From Amaranthus tricolor (taxonomy: Eukaryota > Streptophyta > Magnoliopsida > Caryophyllales > Amaranthaceae): 64,000 nucleotides of DNA. The stretch spans positions 3,357,001 to 3,421,000 of the forward strand of contig NC_080058.1 in the NCBI RefSeq assembly GCF_026212465.1, given 5' to 3'. Both the position numbers and the translations under genes were made by a program. The notes beneath the pieces were generated by a model, which had not been told where the DNA came from, ran no database searches, and saw only the letters and a list, made by a program, of their open reading frames with translations. Numbering within the stretch: the stretch's first letter is position 1; every line of letters starts with the position of its first letter. Positions 51,477 through 63,026 of the stretch are shown piece by piece.

Positions 51477-53630
51477 CAAATTAGGTTATTATTTTTCATA
51501 ATTTCATAGAATAGTCATAATAAATAGTTTTATTGCAATAAATATTTCAGCCCTATTAGAGGGGCCAATGAAGTTATTCATTTCATAAGATAATATATAA
51601 CATATCTTTTCTAATATAAAAAATATGTTAATCTGTATAAATTACTATCTGGTCAATCAGATGTGATTATATTTTTCTTGTTTTCCGATCAATAAAGATT
51701 ATATTACCAGAATGTATTCTTTATAGCAAAATTATTTTTGAAGATTATTTACCAATTGTAGAATAATTATATCTTTATAATATACTGACATGCAAATTTT
51801 GTCTTTGCTATTTATCTACTTTATATTCCTATTTTCTTTAAAAAGTAGTTTTATTATTAAATAGTAATTTCACCTATAAGTAGTTATTTTTTTTTTAAAA
51901 AAGGTACAAACAATAATATTTTTTCAAGATCTTTAAAATAAGATCAAATTTGTAATATATTTTACTCTTTTTAAAAATAATTCAAAACATCATTCAATTA
52001 TTCAAAAATAAAATAAAATTTAGCTTTATCAGCAAAAATAAATTTATTTGAATTTATTAAAAATAATTAAATTTATTCATGAAAATATAGTAATTATAAA
52101 AATAAACATAAGATCTCACTTCTATAATCTATAGAAACTACTAGTGAAGAGGCTGAATTGATATTATAACCTTCTTTATAATCTTTAATATAAATGATTT
52201 TTAAAATATATATTATACAAGTATAAAATTAACTCAATTTTTTTTAAATCTTCATGTACGGCACGGATATCTATCTAGTTGATGATATATCGGTCATAGA
52301 AATTATGATCCGTGTTTGAAAAAACGTTTAAAAGACGATATTTCATACTGTTATTGAAAAATATAAAAAAAATTGCGGTCAATAAAATCTGAAAACTCGA
52401 CAAAGACATATAAATGAATTAAAACAAACAAATTAGATTGCTAACATCCAATATACTATAGAGAGTAATGTTTCCTTTGTCATTTGTAGTTTAATTCGTA
52501 TCTTTTTCATAAATGGGTAGCTATTAAATTGGATAAAAAGAATAAAAGAAACATTACTTAGGCCAAAAAATAATAAGAGGATGAAGTTAAAATAAAGTTT
52601 TGTGAAATAATGAGATTAAAATATAATTTTATATTTCAAAAGCGTTGCAAAATTAATAGGATAACACTAAATAAAAATTGGATAAAAATAACAAAAAAAA
52701 ATAAAGAGCCCTTGTAATTTTAAAGATTTTAGATTTATTTATATATTCAAATGTGTAGAATTATTCTTATTAATAACAAATAAAAATAATTAAAAGTTCA
52801 TATTTGGAAGAAAATGATTACTAATAAAACCATTATAATTAGGGATGATCATGTAGGCTTAGGTATGAGTTATGACCATATGTTAAAAATGGATTAAAGT
52901 CTAATTTTGGATTTGATTGGACTTAATCCCAACCCACCTATAAAGAGCACAACTAATAACAATGTTTCTATTAATGCGTATAAATTTTTCTAAAATAGTC
53001 AAGTATTATTAAAAGTATTTATGATATGATAAACTACTTATCTCTTTCTTCGAAATTGTTATTAATAAAGATATTTTTTCTAATTATATTTCACTTTTAT
53101 CAGTAATCTTAGAGGGATAATCTTAAAGCGATAAATAGTATAAAATTATAAATATAAAGAGAAATGGAGATTTAGCTAACGACAAAAATTACTCCCTCCA
53201 TGTAGCACAAGTATTCCCTTTATTTTTACTCATTTTAAAAAACCTAAGTTGATAAAAATTTGGCTGAAAAAGTTGAACCAAAAATAGTTTGCTAAACCGA
53301 AAATAGAACATTTGTGATATACTAACTCTATTTCAATTTACTAAAAAAAAATTCTATGAGAAAAATAGGACACTTGGAGATAAAAGGATGTATTTATTAA
53401 TTTATTTGTGGGTGGGTAGATGTAGAACGAGTGAGAGAATCTTAATTATGTTATGTTGAGTAAATTGGGTTGGGTTGGGTTGGCTTAGGTTAGATTGGAT
53501 TAGGAGAGTTTTTATCTTATCAGACGAATTTAATTGAATCAGCTAAAATTATTTAAAAAAAATTTCATGTACAAGTGTAAATTCACACAGTTTGTCTCCT
53601 TAGAGATTGTATCTCTAAGAGACGTAGAGA
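50672..53630. other. AT-rich intergenic, no gene seen
   Basis: Very AT-rich throughout. It holds a TA microsatellite (51434-51473), a degraded CTCCCTCC-type MITE (about 53190-53390) and a short GGGTT repeat (about 53465-53485). Open frames are short and unremarkable. Confidence 0.55.
51434..51473. repeat. TA microsatellite
   Basis: About 40 bp of TA dinucleotide. Confidence 0.95.
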
Positions 53631-53636
53631 GACGGT

Positions 53637-53726
53637 GTAACACTCAAATTTCCTCCCTTCCTTCACGATTTCTGGTTTCGTTTAAGCCCATAAATCGTAA
53701 AGGAAGGGAGGAAATTCGGGTGTTAC
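53637..53726. repeat. 35 bp inverted repeat (hairpin)
   Basis: Arms at 53637-53671 and 53692-53726 match at 32 of 35 positions around a 20 nt loop. Outer ends read GTAACAC / GTGTTAC. Could be the stem of a small RNA precursor or the remains of an inverted-repeat transposon end. Confidence 0.7.
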
Positions 53727-53779
53727 AAATCGGTCTTTCAGAACAGTCAATTAAAGCTTAATTAAATAAAAAGATGATA

Positions 53780-54740
53780 ATGAATTGTCACAATTAAAAA
53801 TGATCTCTAAAAAAAACAGTCTCTTACACAAAAATAGACTACTTGTATGTGAGACGGTCTCGTACAAACTGACTATTAATGGTTGGACTCCTAATCTTAC
53901 TTTTTCCTTTTTCGTTTTCCAACAGATATTCTCTCTTTGCCATTGCTTAAATTGAACTATACGGAGTAGATTTGACCAGAGTATCATATGGCTTTCTTAC
54001 AGTGCTTGTGTTTAAACTCTCGTTTATAGAAGTATATTGTATCAATTTCAATCACAAATTTTAATTCTCTTTTAATATTATTATATAATTTATTCTCTGT
54101 TTTAATTTAATATCACAATCTTTCACAATTTTTCAAAGTCACTTTTTTTTTCTTTAATTTATTCTCATTGAAACAGAGAAAACAGTTCAACTTTTTTTTT
54201 TTTTTTCTTTTTGGATTTTATTCAATACTTAAATTCCTCCAAACTTAACTTGTAAATAATTTGTATGAACTCTCTTGGTCCATATCAAATTGCACCACTT
54301 GGTGAGAGTTGTTTCATTAACTTGTAGTAATGAATAATATATAAAAAATAAATAAATAAAGGAGTAAGACGATTAAATAACTAAGAATTTATAAATAAGA
54401 TCAACAGATTTATAAATGAGAATAAAAAACAAATATAAAAGTATTTTGAAATATAGAAAAAAGCAACGTAAGACAAATTAAAATACAAAAAAATTACGAA
54501 AATATATTGGTAAGAGATATAACCCAAACACCCAACTATTATTTCAAATGTGATAATTTTAAAAATCTCCTTTTTATTTAAAATTTCAGAAAATGATATA
54601 TATGTAAAAATACAAATTTTATATGAAACGATCTTATCGAGAAACGTGTCTCATACATAGGTTAAATAGATTATCTCATACATACTATGAGATTGAACCA
54701 TTCCACTCGAAAAAGATCTCTTAGAAAAGGTCATACAAAA
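53780..54740. repeat. GAGACGGTCTC-family repeat fragments
   Basis: TGTGAGACGGTCTCGTACAA near 53850 and GTGTCTCATACATAGG / AAAAGATCTCTTAGAA near 54645-54725. These are pieces of the same dispersed family seen elsewhere in the window. Confidence 0.35.
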
Positions 54741-55485
54741 TTTACCATGTGAATGTTTTTAAAAATCTCCAAAAAGTTTTTAAAAATTTCCTTTTGTAAA
54801 ATTATAACTTAGAAGTATTTTTTTAAAATCCACCAACTTTATCATAGATCTTGCTAACACAATATCCCCAACTATTTTAGAGTAGAAAAGGGATTATTAA
54901 AAGAATATATTCGGGGGCATCTTTTGATTTTTGTATAATAGGAGCAATATTGAAGATGCGAATTGAATCAAAAACTAATTACTCTCAATCCTCAATAAAT
55001 TACCACAATTATATAGTTCATGTAATCTAATAAAGAGTTAAGTGTGACATCAGTTAAATTATGCGAGAGAAAATGATCGATAAATTTCCAAATATAAAAT
55101 TGCTGTAAAGAAATTAAAAAAAAATATATATTAATCTATTATGAATCAGATAGAATAATCTTGAGAAAAAAAAACTATTAATTTTAAAACTTGCTTATAC
55201 AAAACTACTCTACAAATGCAACCACAACTATAACTATGTTCTTTTTCATTCTATTCAACTACAAAATACAAACCCAATGAAGACCCCTCTTCATCCCTTA
55301 ATGTATGCTACAAAGCTAGAAAAACATTAAAATACAATTCAAAAAAAAAGCATGCCCTTGATATACAACAATCTAATCAAATTTGAGCTATTCTTACAAT
55401 GCAACCTCAAAACAAGCCATATTAGCCCATATATAAAATGCGTCTCACTGAAAAACCGCCACATACAAGAATTTGCGATCAAATT

Positions 55486-56496
55486 TTACCTCCTAGGTTT
55501 TTTCTTAACCTTTTCACCACCACTTCTTCCTCCTTTACTGGAAACCGTTATTCCACCACTCACCATTGCTGCCTTTCTTTTAGGAGGTCTACCAATGGCT
55601 CTTCTAGAAGCTTCATCCGTCGAATCTTTTTCTCCTTTCCTACCACTACTCCTCCTCCTTGTCACACAAACTTCAGCCTCCTCTTTAACATTTCTCCTGT
55701 GGGTCCCACTCCCACTTGTCTTCTTACCATTTCCATTACCACCATTTTTCTCCTCCTCATCTTCCTCCTCATTATTCTTCATCTTTTCTTGACTTACAGG
55801 CGAATTTTGCTTCATTCTTTTTAAAAAATTAGCCACCCCCTGTTTCTTCAAAAGACTTGAAGAACTATTTTTCTCTTGTTTTTGATCCCTCAAATTTTTG
55901 CTAATTACCTTCTTATCGTTATTATTACTCAACCTCAAACCTCCATTAACCAAATTCGATTTCTTCAAATTTCCATCGGCATGACCATTATCACCATTAT
56001 TATTCGATTTCTTTTGAACATGATCATGCGTTATCTTCTCTTCGCGACCATTATTCTCCAATTTACTACTACTATTACTCTTACTAAAATTATTCGTACT
56101 AGTATTAGTAACATCGTTTGAATCCCCCTTCTTTAGACTATCAGACAATGCTTGGATTGAGCCGGAGATCCGCCTCCGGCAGACAACCATGGTAGTGGAT
56201 CTAGGTTTCTTAACTACGGGTTCAAGCTGCTGTGGATCTGGGTCGGGTTTCCTTGGTTGAATTTTGGGTTTAGGGTTTTTCCGGGTAATTTCATCGATTA
56301 CAAATCTTCGCAATTCTCTTGCAGCTAAATGCTCTGCAGAGCTTTTACGGTAAAAAAGAACTGCATTGGTGAAAATGAGAAGAAGATCACGGTAAAACTT
56401 GGGATGACAATCGCTGTAAATACCTTTATCAAGTCGGGATTGAACCGTATCCAGATCCATGTGTTGACGGATCACATTTCGGTACTTTTCAGTTTC
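55486..56496 (-). CDS. Bromodomain-containing DNA-binding protein, last exon only
   Basis: The exon starts after an acceptor (TTATGTAACAG|GAAACT) and is open in phase 0 for 336 residues. It holds the C-terminal half of a bromodomain (ETEKYRNVIRQHMDLDTVQS, FYRDLLLIFTNAVLFYRKSS, ELRRFVIDEI). A long, low-complexity, Ser/Asn/Lys-rich tail follows, with QGVANFLKRMKQNSP and an AT-hook-like GRPPKRKAA near the C-terminus. The pattern fits the plant SANT/Myb plus bromodomain family that reads acetylated histones in the nucleus. The N-terminal SANT region and the first part of the bromodomain should be in upstream exons. None is visible in the remaining 7.5 kb, so the gene either has a long intron leaving the window or is truncated. 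Confidence 0.85.
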   Translation of the reverse strand, partial: ETEKYRNVIRQHMDLDTVQSRLDKGIYSDCHPKFYRDLLLIFTNAVLFYRKSSAEHLAARELRRFVIDEITRKNPKPKIQPRKPDPDPQQLEPVVKKPRSTTMVVCRRRISGSIQALSDSLKKGDSNDVTNTSTNNFSKSNSSSKLENNGREEKITHDHVQKKSNNNGDNGHADGNLKKSNLVNGGLRLSNNNDKKVISKNLRDQKQEKNSSSSLLKKQGVANFLKRMKQNSPVSQEKMKNNEEEDEEEKNGGNGNGKKTSGSGTHRRNVKEEAEVCVTRRRSSGRKGEKDSTDEASRRAIGRPPKRKAAMVSGGITVSSKGGRSGGEKVKKKPRR

Positions 56497-56499
56497 CTG

Positions 56500-58010
56500 T
56501 TACATAAGAAAATTTCATTAAAATAAAGTAAAAATAAGCAAATTATACTACAATAATTTTAACTTTTGACAATTACTCAAACATCATGGAGTTCAAATCC
56601 CCAAGTCATACTGTCTCAATCGCATGGAAATAGGGTAAAAATTAAGAATTAAGAAAAATTGATAAAAATAATGAAAATGTATTTAGTAGAAATGATCTCA
56701 TCATCATATCGTGTCATTTGAGAATTTAAATTTATTACAGTTAAATTAGATTTAGGGACTTGAAGGTCAATGGGGAGGTAGGATCACCAATAAGTTAAAT
56801 TGGTTGATGTGAAAGAATCAACTCAACCATAAGCTTAACGTTTATGGTTGAGATCACAGACTTACAATATATAATTTACACTACAACACGCCCTCTTACA
56901 CGAGTCCTTTAAACTAGAAATATGAACGCAAAACAAATCATCCTCACACCTAACGTTAGATATTCCAATTTAAATAAAAGATAGTTAGTTGAGACCATGG
57001 TACCAATTTTATCAAACTTAATTTCTCTGTTTTGAACCTACATTATTTCTTTTATGGTAAAAGATTTATAGTATCAATGTGTTATATTTATTATTCTTTT
57101 AAATTTGTTATATTACAATTTTCTAAATAAAATCTTTCTAACTACACTGCAGCAATTTTAAAAAGAACAAAGGAATATTATCAAATGAAAGGAAGTGCGA
57201 CCTTATTTAAAAACCTTACAAGAGCGTAGCGCACTTTTCAAAAAAAAATAAATTAACATAGTCAAATATTTTTTTCAAAAAAAAAAAGCACTTAGGAGTT
57301 ATGAGCATATTTTAATAACAACTACTGCAAGTTCTTCGTACTGTACTTATGCTTTTCAAGACAGCTCTGGTATGACCTACTTTTACATGCATTTTTCATG
57401 TTAAAATTCGTCCCTTAAATCAAATAGATGAATCTATAGCAATTTATCACAGCAGCAATGATATGTAAATTCGCCACTAATTTTTTTATACTAACAAGTT
57501 AAATTCCGACATCTAAATCTTAAATTATAATTTGCCCTACAAAATTCTAAGTTACTACGAATATGTAGTATAAACTATTGCAAGTTTATCTCAATTTGAA
57601 AATTATCCTGAACTTTTAGACAACATCCTATCTGTAAGATCATAACTCAAAAAATTTTTCTTTAATATAACCACATGTTACAAGTTTATATTGGAGTTAT
57701 TTGTCAAATGGTTGTTAATTGTTTTAGCTAGCAAGTTAAACAAACTACAAAAGCAAATTATTTTAACTTAAAACTCACATTTATATCCAATTTAAATATT
57801 AAGGCAAAAATTAAAAGTCAATTAAAAATTAAAAAAAAGACATAGGAGTTAATATATCTTTCTAGGATGATTATGAAGCAGAAATTTCTAATCAATCGTG
57901 GTGAGTTTGTAACTGTAGATCACTATAGAAAAGACAAAAAGAATAATATAATAGTTTAATAAACAAAACCAAAAAGATAAATTAAAATTACAAATCTCTC
58001 GCCCTATTAA
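56500..58010. other. AT-rich, presumed intron or intergenic
   Basis: No exon of the bromodomain gene or any other gene could be identified on either strand. Confidence 0.45.
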
Positions 58011-58016
58011 GTTCTA

Positions 58017-58275
58017 CTCCCTCCTATCCACCTTAAGAGTCTCATTTGACTTTTCACGGATTTTAAGGAGAGTCAAAAGTGGGACCCTAAGGGTAGGAAA
58101 GAGAGTGGTATCATGGGTTTTTAATGTAAGGGAGGAAAATGGAGGGCATAATTGAAAATATGATAAAGCTACGAAGGGCATAAAAGTAAAAAACTCATAC
58201 CAAAAATAGAAATGGGACAATTAAGGTGACTTGACCATAAAAGGAAATGGGACAGATAAGCCGAATAGGAGGAAT
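58017..58275. mobile_element. Stowaway-like MITE
   Basis: Left CTCCCTCCTATCCACCTTAA, right ATAAGCCGAATAGGAGGAAT, with TA on both sides. 259 bp; the open frame inside is spurious. Confidence 0.72.
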
Positions 58276-59134
58276 TATTATATAAAAATAATGTATTAAC
58301 TTTACAAATAACCATTATTTATTAAAATCACCTCATTACGAGATTTTTTAGTAATTCTTTTCATAAATTAAATGTCTTAGGAGTTAGGCATATCTCAAAA
58401 AAAATGTCTTGTACTAAATATTTCTCGGGGTCCAACCTAAAACCCATATAGAATCCTCTCACCAAACATCATACAAACTTTTAACCGACTAAACTTGGAA
58501 ATGTAGATGGATGAATAATGAGAGGAATATTGTCAATCACTCCCAAAAGTTTCTTTTATTAGACGGTAGACTAAGGGAAGAAAAGAGGTAAGTGAAATTC
58601 AATTATATAATTTTACCAAAAAAAATAATACTTATTTCAACTAAAATAAATTTAATTTTTACAAATATTTCTTAATAGGAAAATTTATTAACTATTGCTC
58701 ATTGATAATTCCCAACTATTATTTAACCTCGTATATTCTTAAGTATTAGAATACTTAACCTTAAATACTCCAACTATTGCTCATTTACTCAAAAGATCCC
58801 AAAAACAGCCGGTAGAAAATAATATAGATAGTGTTCAACGTTAAGTTTTCAATACTTAGTGGTATACAAAATTAAATAAATTGAAGATCTTTTAAGTCAA
58901 TCACCAATAATTAAGAATATTATTTACCAATTTTTCCTTCTTAATACAGTAATATGAATGTAAAATAAAACTAATTGGATGTGCTAATAATGGGCTACAG
59001 GTTTATATTAAGTGCATAAATAATAAAACACACTCTTCAACTTTCCTGGAAGTTCAAGTTACTTAACGTGCGTATAATAAGACGATGCTCATGCTACAAC
59101 CCGTAGCCGTTACCAAAACTTTAATTTGATTATT

Positions 59135-59138
<4 letters not shown>

Positions 59139-59182
<44 letters not shown>

Positions 59183-59197
59183 AAATCTTGTGAAAAA

Positions 59198-59241
<44 letters not shown>

Positions 59242-59288
59242 AATCTTGTGAAAAAAAAATATATATATATATATATATAAAAGAAATC
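59139..59288. repeat. Triplicated unit in TA microsatellite
   Basis: AAGAAATCTTGTGAAAA occurs three times (about 59180, 59238 and 59280), each followed or preceded by A-runs and TA dinucleotides. A compound tandem repeat, probably from slippage or unequal exchange. Confidence 0.85.
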
Positions 59289-59592
59289 TTGTGAAAACCT
59301 TTTAATTTGGTGAAAATGAATCAAATCATGTGTATCATTTGATTTGTTTAAAGGAAAATGAATAGATATTATACATTTTAATTAGATGGATTAATAAAAG
59401 AATATTGTTCATTTTTATTCTTTTACTTTTTTTATTTTAAAATTTTTTTATTTTTTAAACTTTTGATTTTTTTTATTTTTTTATATATATATTTTTTTAT
59501 TTTCCCATCACTATAAACCAACGTATAAGGTTAAACAAAAATTCATGCAGGATAAGAAGTACATGTATTTTTCAATAACGTGTATATATAAA

Positions 59593-60823
59593 GAATTAAT
59601 TGCGAATTACAACATGATGTTTTTTTTACGAATTACAGCTTTCATAGTTCATTTTTTACCATTATTCAGGCCAAGTGACCGGATTCGTATAAAATGACTA
59701 GTCGACCAGCATTTTTACCTTTGAATTTTTTTTTTTTGAGTTTTTTTTCTTTTTTCATTTAATTCTTCTTCCCCAATTACCTTTCTCTCTCCTTTTTCTT
59801 CCCCTAGTATTTAACCCAATCCACCTCTAAAACTCCATCTTCGTGACTTTTAATTTTTGATTTTTGTGATCTCCTTCTTCCCCCAACATTTAACTCAACC
59901 CACCATTAAAACTCCATCCGATATTTTCAATCCAGTTCCATACTCGTCCATTTAATCCAATATACCAAAGTACAAATCCCCACTTAAAGATTGGATACTT
60001 GTCACAGTAATAATGTATAGATTCATCAGATTCATCCCAAGCTCTCTTACACCGATGTATGCAGCCCCTACATTCCCTTAAAACTAGGACATAAAGGAAT
60101 TGATTTTCCTCAAAAATCACGGAGCTGAAGAAAAATGCTCATCATTGAGGTAATAATTAAATGATAGAGGAAATAGCTTTTTACCTTGGCATCCATCGGG
60201 AAGATACAGGTTACCTTCATATTCACCTCCACATTTACAAGTTCCATCACCATCACAGATTCACAGTATGGACTGTACGTCCATTGAAAATCATTTAAAA
60301 ATGGAGCAAACCATTCCAATACCATTGAGACTGCTCTCAGCAGACTTGTTCACTAAGCGGCTGTAAATTAATCCTGCTCTCATCTCACACGCAGAAGAAC
60401 TTTTCAGTATCGAGTTAAACGAACGAGTATGGAGGTGGATTGAAAATATCGAAAGGAGTTTCAATGGTGGATTGAGTTAAATATCAGGGGAAAAAGAAAC
60501 TCACAAAAATTAAAAATTAAAAGTCACTAAGATAGAGTTTCAAAGGAGTAAATGGTGGATTCCGTTAAATGTTAGGGAAGAAGGAGAGAGAAAGGTAATT
60601 GGGGAAGAAGAAGGAGGAGAGAGAAAGATAATTGAGAAGAAGAATTAAATGAAAAAAAAAATTAAAACTCACAAAAAAAATTAAAACAAAAAAAAAATCA
60701 AAGGTAAAAACGCTGATTAATCGGTCATTTTATACGGAAACGGTCAATGGCCTGAATAGTGATCAAAAATGAACTATAAAGACAGTAATTCGCAAATAAA
60801 AACAAGGTTGTAATTCTCAATTC
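59593..60823. mobile_element. Long-TIR MULE-like (Pack-MULE type) element
   Basis: A 1231 bp element has inverted arms of roughly 370-400 bp. Outer ends are GAATTAATTGCGAATTACAA and the inverse TTGTAATTCTCAATTC. Inner arm blocks include CATTATTCAGGCCA against TGGCCTGAATAGTG, and CATTTAACTCAACCCACCAT against ATGGTGGATTGAGTTAAATA. TATATAAA lies on both sides (59585-59592 and 60824-60831), an 8 bp duplication in the MULE range, though in AT-rich DNA. No transposase is present. The unique centre (about 59965-60410) is more GC-balanced and carries gene-like exons. Confidence 0.75.
59935..60345 (-). pseudogene. Captured wall-associated-kinase-like gene fragment
   Basis: On the minus strand, one frame before 60186 reads CDGDGTCKCGGEYEGNLYLP then DGCQ, ending at a donor-like CAAG|GTAAAA. 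This is the EGF-like C..C.GGYEGNPYL.GCQ pattern of plant wall-associated kinases (WAKs), where the next exon normally begins in the same phase with D-I-D/N-E-C. After about 100 bp, a second exon-like frame reads ECRGCIHRCKRAW, then HYYCDKYPIFKWGFVLWYIG. This resembles the second EGF-like segment and the approach to the membrane span. The upstream frame (FQWTYSPYCESV) joins only through a frameshift. The intron is retained, so capture was from genomic DNA. It is a remnant, not a functional gene. The second exon is the weaker part of the assignment. Confidence 0.5.
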
Positions 60824-60831
60824 TATATAAA

Positions 60832-62745
60832 ACATAAGACTATTTACTTACCAATAAGAATTAATAATAGACGAGATTTGAAGAATCCGCGTAAAAATTT
60901 TGCACATACATTAGAAAGTTTCAACAAAACTATTATGTTTGATTGAAATGCTTTGTTTTGACTTATTTTTTAAAAAATTTAAAATAATATTTTAAAAAAA
61001 TTATTTTCAAATTTTATTATTCTATTATATAAGTGATGTTTATATTTAAAATAAAAACGATGAATTATAATAAACAAATCTTTGGATAGAACAAAATAAA
61101 TGATCATATTTTAAAATTTACATATATTTTGTTCAATTAGATGATTTGTTTGATAAAATTCATCCTATTTATTTTAAATATAAAAATATTGTCATATAAT
61201 AGCAAAATTAAATAATAGTGAAATTTGAATATAATGTTTTAATAACATTACCTTAGATTTTTAAAAAAATAATCAAAACAAAATACTTCAATCAGAATGA
61301 TTTTGTTGAAACTATTTAATGTACAAGTAAAATTTTAGGCGGATTCTCCATGTTTTGTCTATTATTAGTTGCCCTTTTTTTAAAATTATTTTTTTAATTA
61401 TAATGTAGGTTGAGAAAAGAAATAAGTTAAGTGGAATTTAATATAAGAAACTTATTTAATCGCCGAAATAAAATTCAATTTTTAATTTCAAATACCACTT
61501 ATTATTTTCCTTGCCCGGTCAACTTGAATTTCCTATATCGGAAAGATTAAAAATACGAAAATAAAACTCCTCCCTTAGCTTGGATATAAATAACATTTTA
61601 CGTACCACGTATATACAGTTACTTCATCAGGTTTTTGTAAAATTTTTGAATCTCCAGTTCTCTACAGACTTCAGATATTTGGAATAAAAGGTTTGTATTC
61701 ATTTCTCCTCTTATGAGAAAAAATTACCTCAATAAATATATTATCAATTAAAAAATATTAGAGAATTAGACCAATATATTCACAAATTTTAACCGCACGA
61801 TCAGTATGTATTCTTATAATATTATTTAAATTATTAACACTACTATTATACTAATTGTTTTTCATAGAGGGATGTGTAGCGACTAAAAATGAAAGATAAC
61901 ATTTAATATTACTTCAAGTTAATTTAATTATTAGTTGTTTCTTAATTTAATTATTAGGTGTACTCCAAAATAATGGTTGACGCTGATATTAAACAAAAAA
62001 ACACATCAAATTATTTGTTAATAAATTTTCATCGTGCTTTTTAAATTTTTATGTTAAGGAAATCATCTACAATTAAGAACGAGTGAGTTACTCTCGTAAA
62101 AGGTCATATCCAAGCGACGTGAACTTTATATACTAATAATTTATATTAATTAGACTATTCAACCTGTATATAAAACATGTCTCAGAGAGTCACGGTTACA
62201 CTATCTCATATAAAAATGAAAAATTTAAATTTGAAAAAAAAGTGATAGGAAGAACAATCACTCTCATGAGTCCAGAAAAGAAAAGCCCAAGAGAAAAATA
62301 GAGCCATGGACCAATTTATCCAACTTGCGTTTCAAATACTCGAGACCCAGCCCAATTATTTATCTTTTGACTAAAATACCCTTAAACTTTTCCGGGATTT
62401 GACACCTATGTCCCCGCCCTGTTCTTTTGCATGTCTTACTAGTTACCACCATGACGACGTGGCATGAATTATTTTTCATTTTCGCCCACTCTCAAAATGT
62501 TCCCACCTTGTAAGTTAGAACAAGAAAGATAACCTTTCTCTCCTTGTAAATTTGCTAACATATAAATAAAATAAAAAATAAAAAAAAAGTGATTTATAAA
62601 AATGAAATAATGCGGATCATAAATGATAAAAGAAAAAGAAAACGTGTAAAAAAAATAATAAAAGTGGCTGATTATTTCCATTAAAAATACATTAAAAACT
62701 AACTAAAATAAATTTATGCACATAGATACTGTTAACTTTTAAGTA
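60832..62745. other. AT-rich, no gene seen
   Basis: No supported gene. A TATA-like GGATATAAATAAC (about 61580) and an ACGTGG G-box-like motif (about 62457) exist, but nothing ties them to a transcript. Confidence 0.45.
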
Positions 62746-63024
62746 CTCCCTCCAAATCACCGCTAATATTTCATTTACTTTATCTATCCAATGTAATTAT
62801 TTAATTCCTAATATTTCTAATTATGCATAATTAATAATTATAAAAAATTGATATAAATAATACTTATAAATTGATATAAACTAACTAAAATATTTGTATT
62901 GAGATGATCAAACAATCTCACTTAGTTATGTTTTAACTTATAAATTAATAATAAAATATAAATTAAGAGTAAGAAGTAAATAATTCTAAAAAATAAATGA
63001 CACATTGTAGTGGATTAGAGAGAG
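62746..63024. mobile_element. Stowaway-like MITE
   Basis: Left CTCCCTCCAAATCACCGCTA, right TGTAGTGGATTAGAGAGAG, flanked by TA (62744-62745 and 63025-63026). 279 bp. Confidence 0.7.
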
Positions 63025-63026
63025 TA

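Noticed and set aside
55352..55824. Plus-strand frames opposite the bromodomain exon
   Set aside because: Shadows of the minus-strand low-complexity coding sequence; the minus frame has the conserved bromodomain.
56583..56597. tRNA-like B-box (GAGTTCAAATCC)
   Set aside because: No matching A-box at the right spacing and no cloverleaf could be drawn.
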